64,000 bases of DNA from Streptosporangium canum (GTDB taxonomy: Bacteria; Actinomycetota; Actinomycetes; Streptosporangiales; Streptosporangiaceae), in contig NZ_FOQY01000011.1 in NCBI RefSeq assembly GCF_900113865.1, positions 1 to 64,000 of the forward strand, written 5' to 3'. The notes beneath the pieces are model-generated. The model was not told the DNA's origin, searched no databases, and was given only the letters and a program-made list of their open reading frames with translations. The position numbers were made by a program, and so were the translations under genes. The stretch's first letter is position 1, and each line of letters starts with the position of its first letter. Shown one piece after another: positions 61,965 to 64,000 of the stretch.

Positions 61965-62775
61965 CCTCTCGACCGGCGTCACCGCCGCCGGTCTCCCGGC
62001 CGGCGTCTCCGCCGGCCTGGGACGCCTGGCCGCGACGGCGGGCCGGCGCGTCGCCGCCCTGGGCGTGCTCGCCGCGCTCTGGGAGAGCCTGCCCCGCCTG
62101 CGGGTGGTGGATCCCACCTTCCTGACGCCGCTGTCGGAGGTCCTGGTGGCCTGGTGGGACCTGCTCCTGTCCGGGGAGCTGCTCGAACACACCCAGGCCA
62201 GCCTGATCAGGTCCCTGGCCGGATTCGCCCTGGCGATCGTCGTGGCCATCCCCCTCGGCCTGCTGATCGGCTGGTACAAGCCGGTGGCCGAGCTGCTCGA
62301 CCCGGTGCTCGAACTGTTCCGCAACACCGCGGCGCTCGCCCTGCTCCCGGTGTTCGTGCTCATCCTCGGGCTCGGCGAGACCTCCAAGATCTCGATCATC
62401 CTGTACGCCTGCGCCTGGCCGATCCTGCTCAACACGGTCGCCGGGGTGAAGAGCGTGGACCCCCTGCTGATCAAGTCGGCGCGGTCCATGGGGCTCCGCC
62501 CGGTCCGGCTGTTCCAGAAGGTGATCCTCCCGGCCGCGGTGCCCACGATCTTCACCGGCATCCGGCTCGCCGGGGCCTACTCGATCCTCGTGCTGGTCGC
62601 CGCCGAGATGGTCGGCGCCAAGGCCGGCCTGGGCTACCTGATCACCTACGCCCAGTTCAACTTCCGGGTGCCCGACATGTACGCCGGAATCCTCACGATC
62701 TCCGTGCTCGGACTGCTCTTCAACCAGCTCCTCGTCCGTCTGGAGCGCCGCTTCTCGACGTGGAGGACCACCTGA
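61957..62775 (+). CDS. Sulfonate-type ABC transporter permease
   Basis: The 272-residue membrane protein has about six helices and the EAA loop SARSMGLRPVRLFQKVILPAAVP, quoted in part as SMGLRPVRLFQKVILPAAVP. TTG 61957 is chosen because GGAGGTGG lies just upstream within the ATPase gene; an upstream frame without a better site exists. The stop and the next ATG share one base (TGATG). Confidence 0.9.
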   Translation: MASLSTGVTAAGLPAGVSAGLGRLAATAGRRVAALGVLAALWESLPRLRVVDPTFLTPLSEVLVAWWDLLLSGELLEHTQASLIRSLAGFALAIVVAIPLGLLIGWYKPVAELLDPVLELFRNTAALALLPVFVLILGLGETSKISIILYACAWPILLNTVAGVKSVDPLLIKSARSMGLRPVRLFQKVILPAAVPTIFTGIRLAGAYSILVLVAAEMVGAKAGLGYLITYAQFNFRVPDMYAGILTISVLGLLFNQLLVRLERRFSTWRTT

Positions 62776-64000
62776 TGGCCACCCGGAAACTGCATCTGAA
62801 CGCCTTCCTGATGGGCGTCGGCCACCACGAGGCCGCCTGGCGGCACCCGCGCACCGAACCCGCCAGGATCGCCGACGTCCGGCACTACCAGGAGCTCGCC
62901 CGGATCGCCGAGCGCGGCAGGCTCGACTCGGTCTTCCTCGCCGACGGCCTGGCCCTGTGGGGCGACGTCAGGCACAACGCGCTCGGCGGGCTGGAGCCCC
63001 TCACGCTGCTGGCGGCGCTGGCCACCGCGACCGAGCACATCGGCCTGGTCGCGACGGTCTCCACCACCTACAACGAGCCGTTCCACGTGGCCCGCAAGTT
63101 CGCCTCGCTGGACCACATCAGCGGCGGCCGGGCCGGCTGGAACATCGTCACCTCGGCGAGCGAGGCCGAGGCGCACAACTTCGGCGTCGAACGCCCCGCC
63201 CACAAGGACCGCTACGACCGCGCCGCCGAGTTCCTGGAGGTCGTCACCAAGCTCTGGGACAGCTGGGAGGACGGGGCGATCCTGGGCGACCGCCGCAGCG
63301 GGGACTACGCCGACACCACCAGGATCCACGCCCTCGACCACGCCGGCCACCACTTCCGGGTCCGGGGCCCGCTGAACACCTCCCGCCCCCCGCAGGGCCA
63401 CCCCCTGCTGGTCCAGGCCGGCTCCTCCGAGGACGGCAAGGAGTTCGCCGCCCGCTTCGCCGAGGCCGTGTTCACCGCGCAGCAGACCCTCCAGGAGGGC
63501 CGGGAGTTCTACGCCGACCTCAAGTCCCGTCTCGGCCGGTACGGCAGGCGCGGAGACGAGCTGCTGATCCTCCCCGGCATCTCGCCGATCATCGGCTCCA
63601 CCGAGCGGGAGGCGCTCCTGCTGGAGAAGGAGCTCGAAGAGCTGATCATCCCCGAGTACGGCGTGCGGCAGCTCTCGGGGATCCTCGGCGTGGACCTGTC
63701 GGGCCATCCGCTCGACAGCCCCCTGCCCGAGGTGTCCCCACCGGCCGACGGCCAGCAGAGCCGGTTCAAGCTCGTCACCGATCTCGCCCGGCGCGAGCGG
63801 CTGACCCTGCGGGAGCTGATCAACCGCCTGGCCGGAGGCCGGGGGCACCGCGTGGTCACCGGCACTCCCGAGCAGGTCGCCGACCAGATCCAGAAGTGGT
63901 TCACCAGCGGCGCCGCCGACGGCTTCAACATCATGCCGCCGGTCCTGCCGAGCGGCCTGGAGGACTTCGTCGACCACGTCGTACCCGAGTTGCAGGTCCG
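62775..64000 (+). CDS. FMN-dependent monooxygenase, NtaA/SnaA/DszA family (partial)
   Basis: The gene runs off the window end after 408 codons with no stop. It is a bacterial luciferase-like flavin monooxygenase of the NtaA/SnaA/DszA group: N-terminal MATRKLHLNAFLMGVGHHEA, RAGWNIVTSASEAEAHNFG and a QAGSSEDGKEFAARFAEAVF segment. Such enzymes use FMNH2 to cleave C-S or C-N bonds. In this operon it most likely desulfonates the compound brought in by the importer. Confidence 0.9.
   Translation, partial: MATRKLHLNAFLMGVGHHEAAWRHPRTEPARIADVRHYQELARIAERGRLDSVFLADGLALWGDVRHNALGGLEPLTLLAALATATEHIGLVATVSTTYNEPFHVARKFASLDHISGGRAGWNIVTSASEAEAHNFGVERPAHKDRYDRAAEFLEVVTKLWDSWEDGAILGDRRSGDYADTTRIHALDHAGHHFRVRGPLNTSRPPQGHPLLVQAGSSEDGKEFAARFAEAVFTAQQTLQEGREFYADLKSRLGRYGRRGDELLILPGISPIIGSTEREALLLEKELEELIIPEYGVRQLSGILGVDLSGHPLDSPLPEVSPPADGQQSRFKLVTDLARRERLTLRELINRLAGGRGHRVVTGTPEQVADQIQKWFTSGAADGFNIMPPVLPSGLEDFVDHVVPELQV

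Noticed and set aside
1..64000. tRNA genes
   Set aside because: I looked for T-arm and CCA-adjacent patterns such as GGTTCGAATCC and found none that fold; none is claimed.

Overview
The window is high-GC DNA, about 70% G+C, from a filamentous actinobacterium. The best fit is a Streptosporangiaceae-type genome (Streptosporangium or a relative), inferred from gene content. Markers include a nickel superoxide dismutase with its protease SodX, SigR/RsrA, a WhiB1-type protein, a DasR-type GntR regulator, HD-GYP proteins, an SSI-type protease inhibitor, a multifunctional 2-oxoglutarate decarboxylase (Kgd) and many GTG/TTG starts. No prophage, CRISPR array or intact insertion sequence was found. One short palindrome at 26744-26783 resembles an IS200/IS605 end.

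Layout. 1-163: the end of an rRNA operon (5S and its terminator). 254-2961: an Lrp regulator divergent from phenylalanine hydroxylase, then a beta-lactamase-like lipoprotein. 2934-7527: the phosphate operon pstS-pstC-pstA-pstB, ending in an OmpR-type regulator with a degenerate receiver and preceded by a clear PHO box. 8077-15393: a conserved housekeeping block (hisN, rsgA, aroA, SRAP, a DksA-like protein, a methyltransferase, sigR-rsrA) with recognisable counterparts around aroA/sigH/rshA in mycobacteria. 15443-21852: an epimerase, two HD/HD-GYP membrane proteins joined by a repeat-coded small ORF, a biotin carboxylase with a free 70-residue biotin carrier, an FlK-like thioesterase and a BsaP-like small protein. 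22209-28962: a PASTA kinase, an IlvG-like TPP enzyme, a nuclease-like protein, bioD, dasR and a remnant of bioF. 29031-36793: PdtaS-like kinase and WhiB1, a diacylglycerol-kinase family enzyme, an rsbW-sigF pair, sodN/sodX, a CGNR regulator and malic enzyme.

37083-47375 is the most distinctive region. A TPR-type regulator is followed by five paralogous secreted trypsin-like proteins on the minus strand, with a subtilisin-inhibitor-like (SSI) gene inserted among them on the plus strand. Two of the five have Asp in place of the catalytic Ser and have also lost a Cys pair that the other three keep. Two carry a matching insert of about 185 residues, rich in Lys and Glu. Four use TTG starts behind the same AAGGAG site. 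I infer an extracellular protease / pseudo-protease / inhibitor set.

47693-64000: a Cys-less thiolase-like protein, an MDR oxidoreductase, an MpaB-type protein, a PadR regulator coupled to a DUF4097 protein, DUF6104 and kgd, a B3/B4 protein, a glutathionyl-hydroquinone-reductase-like enzyme divergent from an MBL hydrolase, and finally a sulfur-acquisition operon (binding protein, ATPase, permease, FMN monooxygenase cut by the window end). That operon is headed by what looks like a leaderless 22-codon Cys-containing leader ORF. Short tandem repeats recur just after, or across, stop codons (7951, 9452, 17931, 50331) and in the 40277-41025 gap.
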